Below the pieces are notes generated by a model. That model was not told where the DNA came from. It saw only the letters and a program-made list of their open reading frames with translations, and did no database searches. Shown one piece after another: positions 36,901-48,390 of a stretch of DNA of 64,000 nucleotides. Within the stretch, counting starts at the first letter, position 1; each line of letters opens with the position of its first letter. A program made the position numbers and the translations under genes. This DNA is from Climacteris rufus (lineage: Eukaryota > Chordata > Aves > Passeriformes > Climacteridae), in the NCBI GenBank assembly GCA_013398175.1, contig VZRZ01006467.1:291559-355558 (forward strand), read 5' to 3'.

Positions 36901-39122
36901 TGAGACCGCTCATGGGACAGCTGTAAACAAGGATGAAGGCCTCAAATACAGGATTAAAAATGGCAGTGGGAAGAGTCCAGAAATCAAGCCAAGCTATACT
37001 TCCAAACTAACATATTTCACTTCAATTATCCTAGAAGCAAATAAAGAAATTAACTTAGATTTAAATCATCAGTAAGACAACATCTCAAGAGACTTTCAGC
37101 TATCTTTTGGACTTTGAAGGAAGACTACCAGAGCCGGCCCTAAAACTAACAGAGGCAAGAGAGAGGTTTAAGGCTCCTAAACACAGATTCAGCATGTCAA
37201 TTTTGAAATGCTAAATAAAAGCATTGGTGTCTTATTAAACAAAAAGCAAATCACCAAGAAACCAGCTTTCAGGGATCTACTGAACCACCGCATTGTCCTC
37301 GCTCGGAAAATTACCCAGCAGTTTTTTTTCTGAACCAAGAAACACAAATCAGTTTTGCTTAGCAAATGCAGGAGCCAAACTCTTCTATTGTGAGGGTTTC
37401 AATAGACACTCAAATAACTTTGACAGCAGCTTGGAGGGGGAAGGGTGTCTCTGACCCAGTTTCTGTACCACAGCATTGGTTGGGTGATGGTGGTACAAGT
37501 GTTCACAGCAGAACCTCTTTTCTTCAATTTTCCTCTCCTGCTTGCCCACCATTGCTTTGTTTAAATAATCCACAGATGTTATCATGGGAACAAGAATATG
37601 GTTAATTGAGCTTAATGATTGCTGGCGGCTTCTTATATGCATTCAGCTGGCGATTCTTCAGCATAGAGCCCTTTACACAGTGCAAGAGAAAAATTTGTTT
37701 TTTCTTTGGCTTTCTCATTTCACAGCCCATTCTGAAAGCAGAGTTCTCATTTCTTCCTGAGATCCGTGCCCAAATCCTCTTAACATGCTGTGAGAAAGTT
37801 TGAAGGTCAGGCCCTCTTCACCCAGTTGAACCTAAATTATTTTTTTCCAGGCTCTTCACCAAGAAGTTTCTTGCCACTTCTCACACCACTGATGCAGAAG
37901 AAGATTCAACTGCTCCTTCCTGTAGAACAACAAAAGCCTACAGGGGCAGGGAAGTGGACTACTGAACAAGTGGATAAATAAATGAAAGAAAGGCTCCACA
38001 TACACAGGCAGCAGGGAAATGGAGACTCCAGGTGTGCAGACACCTAAGGGCAGTGTCCCTGCCAGGAACCTGGGCAACAGATGTGATAGATGAACTGGGC
38101 TGGAAACACTGAAAATCTGAGTACAAGAGGCAAAATCCAAAGGATGCACATGTAGCTAAAGTCACAAGTTTTTTTCCCACAGCAAGGGTTGAAATATACT
38201 TCTGAGTCTGAATATCCACAATAAAAATTTTATCTTAAAAAACCCCTCACTGCTAGCCATGTTTCAATCTGGTTTTCAACAGATCCTGAATTATTATGAA
38301 CCCTTGCTTGTCTGCTTTTATGTCACAAGTCATCAACTAAACTGACAGCTCTCTGGCAGACTTTCAAGCATCTTCAAAAATACAAAACCAATCTTGCTTG
38401 TAATGTTTTTCCCGCTTCCAGCTCCTAAACCAAAATCTAATTCAGAGATTGGAAAAGAGCAGAATCAGAAATAGATTTTCACAAATGTCCTGAAAAAGAA
38501 AGCTGAAAGTAAAGAGTTACACTGCCAAGAGCAATGGTGTAATGGGAAAAGAAAAGCAGCAACAGCTCTATGTCAGCCTGGAGGCTGCATGTGTGTATGC
38601 CACAGCCAGGGGCAACCAACTCTTGAGAAGCCCACCAATAATTCTGCTATGCATAGACTGGGATTACACCAGGTGGATCCCAGCACAGGTGCATGAGTTT
38701 GGGGGCTACTGCACAATGAAAACCCAAGCAGTGGAAGGAGGTGAGCCAGTAAAAACTGCTAAGGACATCCTTTGTTCTATCGTACAGTAAAGCAGCCAAA
38801 GTCACAGGGAGCTGCTGTGCTCAGTGGTAAGACCTCTTCCCACTCTCACTTTCCCTCGAGAATTTCCCTCTTCCTTTCTCTCCCTCTCACTTTCCTTGGC
38901 TAATGAGTGTTGTTCAAAGTGCTGGTGCATGGTTTTTAGGGTTAAGGAGACTGGTCACACTTGCATTACTCAGTTATACTCAAAAGACAAAAAGACTAAG
39001 ACTGGAGAGAGGAAAGCCTGAAGAAAAGAAGTAGTTGTTATTTTTCCACCAACAATACAGTTGCGTTCTCATTCCACTGGAGAAACCAGGTTTCTCTTTT
39101 GCTTTCTTCCCAGGTTCTCTTC
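30928..39122. other. Intergenic DNA
   Basis: More than 8 kb with no recognised gene, RNA or clear repeat. Around 31130-31560 the base composition is somewhat richer in GC and CpG. The rest is AT-rich with short A or T runs (for example 33071-33080 and 33101-33109). Open frames are short and have no splice context that I could support. Confidence 0.6.
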
Positions 39123-39219
39123 TTTTTTTTTTTTTTTTTTTTTTTTTTGGTTTGGTTTGGTTTGGTTTGGTTGGTTGGTTGTTTTTTGGTTGTTTTGTTT
39201 TGGTTTGGGGGTTTTTTTT
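39123..39219. repeat. Poly-T followed by (TTTGG)n
   Basis: About 26 T residues, then five TTTGG units, then TTGG units, then a T/G-only stretch. On the minus strand this reads as (CCAAA)n followed by poly-A, the layout of a simple repeat or a decayed retroposon tail. No body of a retroposon is recognised beside it. Confidence 0.85.
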
Positions 39220-40200
39220 CACACCTGGGAAAAAGATCAATTGGACCATTTACAATATAAACCTCACTCACTTTTGTTCGAATCCAACAAATTTTACTTC
39301 ACTTTCTCAAAATACATGCATTTACTGCAAACATCCTGTATCATCTGAAAATTCATGTTCATTAAGAAAATAATGGTGGTAAAAACTTTTGACCATTTCT
39401 ACTGATCCTTTCCTTGTGAGAATTGTGGCACTTCCCTGGAAAACGTTAGCTGGTACACAAACTTCAGTACTGTTAAATTTGCTCAGGTGACAGAATCATA
39501 ATTTCCTCTGATGCCAGACTTCCCTCTTGACTTTGGGCTATTCACTTTGCCTCTGTGCTCCTCAAATCCAGCTATAAAATGGGTATAAAACTTGTACTTT
39601 ACAGGAGCACCACAGGCATGAAACTACTCATTAATTGAAGCTTTTGTGCACTGTGGAGGAAGAAGGTATAGAATACATAAAAACCCACTTGAATTAGGCT
39701 TTAGAAAGATGCTGGGAGGATGATGGACCTGACTGAATTATGACGCACAACTGAGCAAAGCAGTGTTGCTTCCTGAATGACTAAAGCCTTAAGACACTTT
39801 TATGCTTGCAAATAGCACTACAAAATCTCTAATGGCTTACAGATAGGCAGGACTGCTGTTTTATATCTCAGCCAGAAGACAAGAATCATTCTGCTGCTCA
39901 ACAGGCTAAAAACATGCAGTGGCTCAAGCAGACCAAAAGGAAAAGCAGCCAGTACCATAGAGTCAAGACCGATGAAATAAACACCATCATTCCTAAAGCA
40001 CTTTAATTTTATCTCCAGAGGAAAAGCCAGGCTCTGACTTGCTCTGCCAATGGCATATGAAGAATTTGCTGCCTGATGCAGTGTGCCTCGGACATCACTT
40101 CAACACTGGACATTTGCAGCCCTACTCCTGCAATACAAAGAATGTTTTCTGAATACCGTCTTCACTAAAAAACCCTTTCTTGGCAAGAATTGATCTAATT

Positions 40201-40780
40201 CACTTGTTGGTCTTCGACATCCCTTGTCTAGATTCGGGGTGGTCTGTCTGCCTCTCTCTGAAGGTGGAAACACGAGCCAGAGCCGAGCTCGACATGGCAA
40301 GGCCAGTGGCATCCCAGTGCAGCCACACATTAACAGGGAACAGCCAAGAGTCCAGAGCCCTCCTCCTCCTCCACCGCTTACCAGCAGTACCTGGAGCTAG
40401 CAGTGAAGGGGAGAAAGGGAGAAAAAACTGAGAAAAGCGAAGCCGATGATTAAGGAGTAAAGAATGGCAGATGAAACTAAAAATAGTCCCCTCGGCAGTT
40501 GTAAAGGAAATTCGTTTGACAGGAGGCTGCTTCTTTTGTCGAGAGCGGTTTGTTATGCAAGAGACGATACCAACACCGGCTCCTCTTATCTGGGTTGTCA
40601 GTTTAACTGACAAAAAGGAGCAGGGTTAACATCTCTGGAGCCACTGCCAGTCTTAACATTTGTTTGTTTTCATGCATGTCCGTGTTTGAAGCGGCAGCCC
40701 GGGGACTAATACCGTCCAGAAACTGTGGTGTTAGCTCGGTTAGGCAATTTCACAAAGATCTTCAGATACTTGCTCGTCAT
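40201..40780. promoter_or_regulatory. CpG-enriched patch (weak CpG island)
   Basis: I count about 20 CpG in 580 bases, against almost none per 300 bases in the flanks. GC content is only moderate. It includes a near-perfect palindrome, TGTCAGTTTAACTGACA (40596-40612). This could be an unmethylated enhancer or a weak promoter, for example of a non-coding RNA. A 137-codon minus-strand frame overlaps it (40200-40613) but has no recognisable domain. Confidence 0.35.
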
Positions 40781-43700
40781 TAAAGGCAACAATTAAGCCC
40801 CTGACTGCTGCTGGTTTTGTTCCCTGCCTCCTGCTTCAGCCATCACATGGTGACTTTCCTGCACAACAGAAAAGTGAATGCCCACAGGTTTTTCCACACA
40901 CAGGCAGCAGAAGACAACCTTGCCCCCACTCTGCTTTTCCAGTTCTCAAGGTAGATGACTCAAAATGTACTGAGCCTCTTGGATACTAGGAAATGAAAAC
41001 TAAACCAAAGAAAATTGTTTCATTTTCCCCCCACTTCTTCCTGATGCTGTCCCTTCAATGGCATCTACACCTCTATGTAAGAAGTAGGAAGGAAGAGGCT
41101 TTAAGAGACACCACCTTAACATCTCCTCTCTTACAGAAGCCACTATAAAACCAGGAGGAGAAGAAGTAAAAATGAGGCCATCAGCAACTTCCTGGCCAGT
41201 TGCCCACATGTGTGCAGGTGAGTTTGTACGTTCCTCGTTAATGTGCCTTCTGGCATGCCTGAAAGCTTTTGGAGAGAGCCTGGGAGCCTGATGGTCACGG
41301 CTGCCAATATCTGCTGGTGAGGAGGTAAGCAAACCACAGCCTGTCCAAGTTAAACAAGTTAAAGCCAGGACTTTGAAAAACTCAAGCGACCCACATACAG
41401 TGTGCGGGAGTGAGCACCCGGGTATGATATAGGTGCAAGGGAAAACAATTCTTTCCTATTTGTCTTCCTTTCATCGGAATTCCCTGAAACATTCATTTTT
41501 AGACCAAGTATGCTGCACTAAACCGTGGGTTAATTAGAAACAGGATGCTTGCATTCCCTCCTCTATTCCTACTTTTGGAGGAAATGTTCATCAGCACAAA
41601 GACAGCAGAAGTCCTGTCTCCTTGGTGGGTAACTGAAATCATCCCCTCTGTCCCAAACACCGAGGTGTTTGTTAGAAAAATAAGAATAGATAAACTGGAA
41701 AGTCCCAGTTGAAAAGTAGATAGCAGCTTTGTACTGCAGGTTTTAACTGTGCACTGAGTTGAAATACTGTGAAATACTGCGTTTCTTCTATAAACTAACT
41801 TAGAAATAACTTGGTCCACTTCCCACACAGTGCAGGAGGAGCTCGGTGGCAGATCCTGCCCCAAACCAAACCCACCTGCCATGAACTACTTGGGCCACAG
41901 GATGCCACTGTTGCATTCCTTTTTCAGGAGGTCGAAGGAAAGCGTGACAAATTGTTTGCATGAACTGGACACCTAAATTTAATGCCTCTTATTCCTTCTT
42001 AACACATACAATTGCCAATGTTTAGAGCTCCAGACAGACTGACCAGATGTAAATAGCTCAGAGCTGCACAGGAATATGTGTTTTCCTCAGGAACAAAATG
42101 TTTGAGTACCTTTTAAGGCTAGATTACTGAATCCAGCACCTCTGTCTGTTCATAAATTTTCTACGCACAATAGATCTTTCCAATGACTGCCAGGAGTGTT
42201 GACTCCAACCCTGATAGTCTTGACCACAAAACAAATACATTGTTATTGGATTTTATCTGTGTCCAGATGAGAAACGAAAAACACTAGATGGGAGAGTAGA
42301 TTAAATCAGAGAGAAGGCGGACTGCTCATAATTCCTACCTCTTGTGAAAGAGCAAGAGCCCCTACCATGTTAATAAAACTTCATAAATATTTTAGTAATA
42401 TAAAATGGAATGCAATGTATTCATGCCAAGAGAGAGGGAAGTAGCCTGAGCTCCCTGACAGCTGCTCTTGCTGCAATTTTGTGTAGTTTGCAAACTGGCA
42501 CACAGAATCAGAAGCCCAGGACTACTGAGACCTCTGGGACAGTCAAGACAAAGGCACCTCACAAAGGTCCACCAGTGTGAATTTTAGAGCAGTCAAGATT
42601 GCAGAGGTTTACACAGGGTCTAAAAGTCTTCTGAAAGCAAATTTCAGTCCCGAAATAATTTTACATTTAAGTGGCAAATTATTATAAAAAACTAAGTATG
42701 GAGTTGCAGATAGTCTTCAAGATTTACACAGACAAGGTTTCCCCTACGTTCAGCACAACACAGATGGAATTTGTGAGAAAGGGTTGTTAAGAAATGAGGG
42801 AAACATTTTAATGCTAACACTTTCTCAGATTTCAAAAGCCATTTTGGTTTTACTCAACATTTTAGAAAGGGAAAAAATGCCTTTAACCTACTACAACTCC
42901 ACCTAGGAACAGGGAAAAAGAAAAGGAATGATAAGGTTTCAGATACAACTTGGGTGGCCAGCAAGAGAACTTGAGGAAAGCCAGCATGAAAGTGACAGCT
43001 GTGGTGACACAGAGCATTACCGAGGCTGAAGTTATAGCTCCGTACTTCAAGCTGATATAAATACGAAGGGGCCCACAGATATCAGCCTTTTAGGATTCAA
43101 GGCCTCAAAAGAAACATCCTCACTATCTTCAGCCTGCTTTGGATATGTCCCAGAAGCAATTCCCCAGTCAGAGTCTAGGCTCAGTGAGACAAAATCCCAC
43201 TTTCCAGAAAGCCATGGTGTAAGATCTCTACATCAGAACTAGACAATTACTCAGAAGATGCTGGGAAGAACTCAGCCTTGTAAGAGAGGCAACTACCAAC
43301 CAAACAATTCACACATTACCAAAGACAACAATAAAAGAAGCCCAAGGACTGGTTCCATTGCTTTTAAAAATAAGTATTTGTAATAGCACACACCAAAGGT
43401 ACAGTATTTATATTAAATTATTGTTTACTTTTCTCTTGCTGAAGAAAGTTTTGGTGTTGTGAATTTTTTTTGTCACTAGGACAAAAAAAATTTGACCAAC
43501 ACATAATCGATTACTTAGTTCCCAAACTCAATTCACCTCCCATTCCAAAGACCAGAGATTTCAAAATCTCCTTAAGAAAGGAAAAAAAAAAAAAAGAACT
43601 AAAAAGCCTTCAACCCAAATTCTTTTCTTGTTGTTTATAACAATAAACAACAGATTTCATATAAAAGCAACACCACGAGGGTAGAAAAAAGTGTTCCAAA

Positions 43701-46404
43701 GCTAATTTTAGTCCTGCTGATCTCAGGAGCTTAGTGTTCCTGTCAGACTGAACAGACTCCAGTGGTGCCCTGCCTGCCTGGTTGGAGAAATCTGTCCCTG
43801 GAGGTCTATTTATAGCACCTTGTACCTAGATTAGGTTTTGGGGGTTTTGTTTTGTTTTGTAGTGTTTTGTTAGACTGGAGCATGTATCCAGGACTGCGTT
43901 GATCCAAGACACAGATGTGACCTACTCGAGTAAATTACCAGAAAAAAAAAGTCTCAAAACAGTTCACACTTCATTTTCTGCACATCCATCCCTCTGGACT
44001 TCAGCAAGCCAAAATTCAGTCCCAAAGGTTATTTCTATTACAAGGAGAAACTGATGACAGAATCAAGTCTATCTTTGATACAAACCCATCTGCTTATATA
44101 CAACACAGCATCCTTTAATCTGCAATAAAGTAAGAATAAAAGATCAGACCTTTTTCCTTGGTGGTTGTCATTCAAATTTAGCCAGTACTGTATCAAATCC
44201 CTTCATGATTTTCTCCTTAGAGATACATTCCTACTGCTACATCTGGATGTTTCTCCCTAATCAGCATCATTTTCTGTGGCTTGTTTCACTGGTTCTTATG
44301 TCAAATATAGGCAACTCCAGCAATCACTACCTATCTTGTGTTTGCTTTATGAGTTCCCAGGGAAAATCCCTTAGGTCACAGAGTTAAGCTTTTTATGTAG
44401 ATCTCACCTTGTAATTCTGCAGTGGTTGTGACCCTGTTATTTCAACTACCTGGGTCCAAATGACTTTAACCACTTTTAAACACTTGCATTGCTCACCCGC
44501 TTCACTGAATTCTACCCAGTCCTTAATAGTATCCCTTCAGTTCCACCCAGTCTTCCATCAAACCAAAATGGCCACACCTGAACCCTTCAGCCCAGAAAGA
44601 GAAATGCTTTACTAAAACTACTAATTATACTGCAAACAGTGGCTGTCAAGGATACGCTTACATTTCAGCCCCTCAAAACAACATATCTGTTTCCAGCTAT
44701 GTCTCCTTATGATTTCTGACTGTATGAAACCTGCCCACCAGAAAGGAGATGTAATTCCTCATGCTCCCCATCAAGAGCAGATATCCTCTGCTGGATGGAA
44801 ATGATGAATCTATTTCCCAAATATTTGTCATCTAAACAGGAGAACGGAATTCATGCAGGCCCTCTAATCTTTATGATAAAATCTGCCAAACTGGCTTAAA
44901 CAACCTTTAAGTAGAAACAGTAGGAATTAGAAACAAACAGAACTACAAAACAGTAACGCAGTCCTGCTGTTAGGCTGCATTTGCTGGCCCAAATGGAGAA
45001 GGCACAGCGCCTCACTGATGGGTAGTGGTGTCTCAAACTGCAACTTCACATTAGGGCTTTGGTTACATTCACCACTCCCTGCTGCCAAGAGAGGTAGCCC
45101 TCTTCCCTCATTCCTCCCCCAGTTTCTTTCCCGTGGGACATGTGCTTCAGCCAAGTCCTTGCTCCAGTGCACATTTGATTGCAGCACAAAGCCAATTCAA
45201 CTCACTCAAACAGCAGAAAGTAAATTGGTTTTGGCCGGAAACCAAGCTGAATTGGATTATTATGTGATCAAGCAAGCACTAGGGTTGGTGCAAGACAGAG
45301 GGAAGACGAACTGAAGGGTGACAGCTGAAGGCAGGAACGGCAGAAGAGGTCTAGACGAGGTGAGAATGGCAAAAAGCAAAAGAAGCTGTTAGCACAGCTC
45401 AGCCAGAGCAGGGAATCACACTCTTACCACAGCTCGAAACACATGCCTTGAGCATGCAGTTTCTGTAGCTATCTCCTCATTTCAGGGACAGCAGCTCCTC
45501 TGATACCTGAATGTTACTTACGGGGGATTTGGGATTTGGCTCTACCAAGGGACTGCACTAACAGTTACATATCTTAAGCCCAAATTCAAGATGCACTGGT
45601 ACCCCAAGCATGCTGCTGTGGAAGTCCTGGGAAGGAAATGGACTTTCTGCTCTGAGCTCCTGTGCAGCATAGTGCCACAGCCTCAGGAATCTTTCCAAAG
45701 CTCAAGATTAGCCAGGCACAGTGTCATGTTAACACCACCATCCTGTTTCTCAGGCACAGACTGCTTTTGTGTAGAGGACTGCACAACCAACAAGCCATTT
45801 GTTGCAATGCCAGTTCAATGGCCTGTCCAGGCTCTCTCCAAAAAGGGATTATAAACACCAACAGAAAGCATCCTGAGGAGACCAGCACATTGTTCTTCTG
45901 TAGAGAAACATCACAGGCTGGCAGTGAGGCAACAAAGCCCCTGCGGATACACCACAGGGAGGGTTTTCAGCAGAGCACCAAGAAAGGAGGCTGCATGCAA
46001 TCAAATGGCTGTTTATCCAAAATGGGGCTCTGCAGCAGATGAGAGTTTAGCTGCTTGCCTCCCTGTTCGACCTGTCTAGCGTGCCTGTTCTCACACTTGC
46101 TCCTGGGGACAAGTTTCCCCCATTTCCTTTTACCTTCTCTCCTTCACCCACCCTGTTCTGCAGGACTTTCTGCCCTGGATGCTGCCAGTCAATGGAAGTG
46201 GCTTTAGTAAAACAATAAAGCAGCCTGTGGGGACCTTGAACTTCAACTTTATTAACTTTCAGGTTTTATATCCTCTTGGGGTTGCCATATTCATCCTCAG
46301 CACCACAGGGCACGGGGACCTCATTTTATTAAATTAAACGAAGCCTGGGTTATCCTACATTCCCAGACACCAACCCGTTCCCATGGCCCTCCTTCCTCTT
46401 CATT
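40781..46404. other. Intergenic DNA upstream of CR1 and CpG island
   Basis: No gene recognised. It holds short simple runs, such as A-rich 43582-43595 and TTTTG units at 43847-43870. Several 80-127 codon frames on either strand (for example 41499-41882 minus and 45591-46042 plus) have no domain, no consistent splice context and overlapping competitors, so they are treated as chance. Confidence 0.6.
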
Positions 46405-46848
46405 GCCCAGAGAAGGGCAACAGAGCTGGTGAAGGGTCTGGAGTGCATATCCCATAAGGAGAGGCTGGGGAGCTGGGGAAAAGCCTGGAGAAAAGAAGGC
46501 TCAGACATGACCTTATCAATCTCTAGAACACCTGAAAGGAGGCTGTAGCCAAGTGGGGGTCCGTCTCTTCTCCGAGGTAGCAAGTGACAGGATAAGGGGA
46601 TGTAGCCTCAAGCTGGACCAGGGAAGATTCAGGTGCGACATCAGGAAAAATTTCTTCACAGAAAGGGTGATTAGACACTGGAATGGGCTGCCCAGGGAGG
46701 TGGTGCAGTCACCGTCCCGGGAGCTGTTTAGGACTGTAGGCGGCACTAAGTGCCATGGTCTAGGTGACACGGCAGTGTTCGATCAGTGTTCGATCATAGA
46801 TTGGACTTGATGATCTCAGAGGTCTTTAGACCTTTTCCAACCAAACCG
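46405..46848 (+). mobile_element. CR1 LINE 3' end, plus strand
   Basis: Begins near CCCAGAGAAGGGCAACAGAG and runs through ACCTGAAAGGAGGCTGTAGC, CAGGAAAAATTTCTTCACAG and TGGGCTGCCCAGGGAGGTGG to GATGATCTCAGAGGTCTTT and TTTTCCAACC. The frame beginning at 46553 reads as the CR1 ORF2 C-terminus (RLFSEVASDRIRG, NFFTERVIRHWNGLPREVV). It is 5' truncated. It also carries a local 11-base duplication (CAGTGTTCGAT twice near 46772-46794) and a short hairpin insertion near the tail (AGGTCTTTAGACCT). It ends directly at the CpG island. Confidence 0.95.
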
Positions 46849-47352
46849 ACCCCGTGCTTTGCTGGGTCTCCAGCCTCCCCCGCGGCGGCCGAGCCCAGGC
46901 AGGAGCGGGCAGGGCCGCCCGGCGGGCGGGAGGCGCGCGGGCCCGGCAGGNNNNNNNNNNNNNNNNNNNNNNNNNNNNNNNNNNNNNNNNNNNNNNNNNN
47001 NNNNNNNNNNNNNNNNNNNNNNNNNNNNNNNGGTGCTGAGGGTCGGGCCCTTCCCAGGGGAGCCGGCGGTGGAAGGGAAGCGACGGGCGCTGCTTCCCCG
47101 GCGGGGGCGGGAGGTGCCCGGGGTGCGCGGCTGTCCCGGGGCAGCGCCCACGCCAGGGACGCCCCCGGGGCGCCAGGGGGTCTCGGGGCGCTGTGGTGGC
47201 GCTGCGGCTGCGGCACCGGCGGCACCGGCGGCACCGGCACCGGGAACCCTTCCCGTGGGGAAAGGTGCGCGGCTGCGCCCTGCGGAATGGCTCCTGCCCG
47301 GAGCGGAGCGGCGGAGCCGCCTCGGGGGAAGGCGCTGTCTCCTTCGCTGCTA
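46849..47352 (+). promoter_or_regulatory. CpG island, probable promoter
   Basis: Very GC-rich and CpG-dense (for example CCCCGCGGCGGCCGAGCCC, GGCGGGCGGGAGGCGCGCGG and repeated CGGCAC units near 47211-47240). It contains an 81-base gap of N and stops abruptly at about 47345. No TATA box is seen, as usual for such promoters. A donor-like CTAG|GTGTAA at 47353 could end a first, untranslated exon that would splice to the acceptor at 48247. Every frame is open here because of base composition, so the long open frames across the gap are not evidence of coding. Bidirectional activity is possible. Confidence 0.75.
46951..47031. other. Assembly gap (81 N)
   Basis: A run of 81 unresolved bases inside the CpG island. 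High GC is the likely reason for failed sequencing. The true length may differ. Confidence 0.99.
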
Positions 47353-48247
47353 GGTGTAAACAAATAAAAATTAATTTATTCCTTTTTGTTATATTTTTAT
47401 GTATTTGTGTGTATTTACTTTACAACACCCAAAGGAGATGGAGGAAGGTCATTAGATGAGTCCTCAGCTTGGTCGGTCCAAATTAAACCGATGCAGGCAC
47501 TTCTGAAGGGATGGTGAAGGCAAATGAGTCTAAAGATTACTCAGGTGCTTGAAGTCTGCGTTTCTCTGTTTTACCGGGTTGAGCTTAATTGTAACACGCT
47601 TGAACAGATAAAGACACCTTCAGCAAACAACAACCTGGTAATATTTAATACGGAATTATCAGGGTATAGCTTCTCTCCAACTTGTTTGAGGCCCAGCACA
47701 GCTCTGCCCATATGTAATGTTTATGCAAATCACAGGCAGCTTCTGGCACTGACGCTGTTTACACCCACGGGTGCCCTCCTCTTAGAAACGCCCAGGACAG
47801 AGGTCACAGCCTGCTCTTCCAGACTTACCTGTGCCAGACTTACCTATGCACGCTCATGCAATGCAGTGGCACTTGCTGGGCTGAAGACTTCCTGTGAGAC
47901 ACAACACTACAGGAGCCAAGATTCATGTTCTTGGTGGACACCATGCCTTGTCCTGGCAGCAAAAGCAGGAGAATCAGAGCAGACCTAGTAAATAAGATAA
48001 GTGCAATAAATGTCGAATATAGAAACATTGCATTTGCTTGATGAAAAGGTAAATGTAAAGAAAAACTGCCTGCTTTGATGAAGTTACCTTGTAGTTTAAA
48101 GGCTTTTGCTTCTTTCACTTTTTAAGGAAGTCTGTACTAATTCTTGAATCAGCCTGAAATGGAAGTGAGTGCTGGTCAATGAATAACTTCTAAGTGGAGC
48201 AATAAAATGAACCAATTTTATTTCTCTGTCTCGGGAAGTTATTTTAG
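47353..48247. other. Between CpG island and first coding exon
   Basis: Probably the first intron of the putative plus-strand gene. A 154-codon plus-strand frame (47524-47988) has no recognisable domain. A 15-base tandem duplication (CCAGACTTACCTRTG twice, about 47819-47848) gives two minus-strand donors, described in the findings. The acceptor at its end (GTTATTTTAG) follows a T-rich run. Confidence 0.45.
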
Positions 48248-48390
48248 AAAGAAAGAATACATCTAAGAAGAAAGATGTCTCATGCCGGGAGCCGATACCA
48301 AGATAAGCGATACGGGCACCATGAGAACCATAGATCTGATAGATACAAGGAAGACAGAAGAGCAAGAAAACCATACCCATACCTTGCAAG
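48248..48390 (+). CDS. Putative first coding exon of unidentified gene
   Basis: The acceptor TATTTTAG (ending 48247) and donor CAAG|GTATGT (48391) bound 143 bases. ATG at 48275 in a good context (AAGATGT, A at -3) opens a frame of 38 codons plus two bases, spanning 48275-48390. The peptide begins MSHAGSRYQDKRYGHHEN and is strongly basic and hydrophilic, rich in Arg, Tyr, His and Asp, so probably disordered. I see no signal peptide, membrane segment or known domain. The leftover phase (two bases) fits the start of the exon at 51764. The frame is also open back to the acceptor, so coding could start further upstream if the first exon lies in the CpG island. I do not recognise the protein; Sec16-like or RNA-binding linkers have similar composition, but I do not claim homology. 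The listed start is the exon edge; coding is taken from 48275. Confidence 0.45.

Noticed and set aside
40200..40613. 137-codon minus-strand frame over the CpG-enriched patch
   Set aside because: No domain and no splice context; reduced stop frequency is expected with this composition.
41499..41882. 127-codon minus-strand frame
   Set aside because: No recognisable family or splice sites; within what chance allows in 64 kb.
46786..47367. Long open frames in several phases across the CpG island and N gap
   Set aside because: They run through undetermined bases and exist in several frames on both strands because stop codons are rare in very GC-rich DNA.
47524..47988. 154-codon plus-strand frame after the CpG island
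   Set aside because: No recognisable domain, no splice or Kozak support, and a 92-codon frame overlaps on the other strand.
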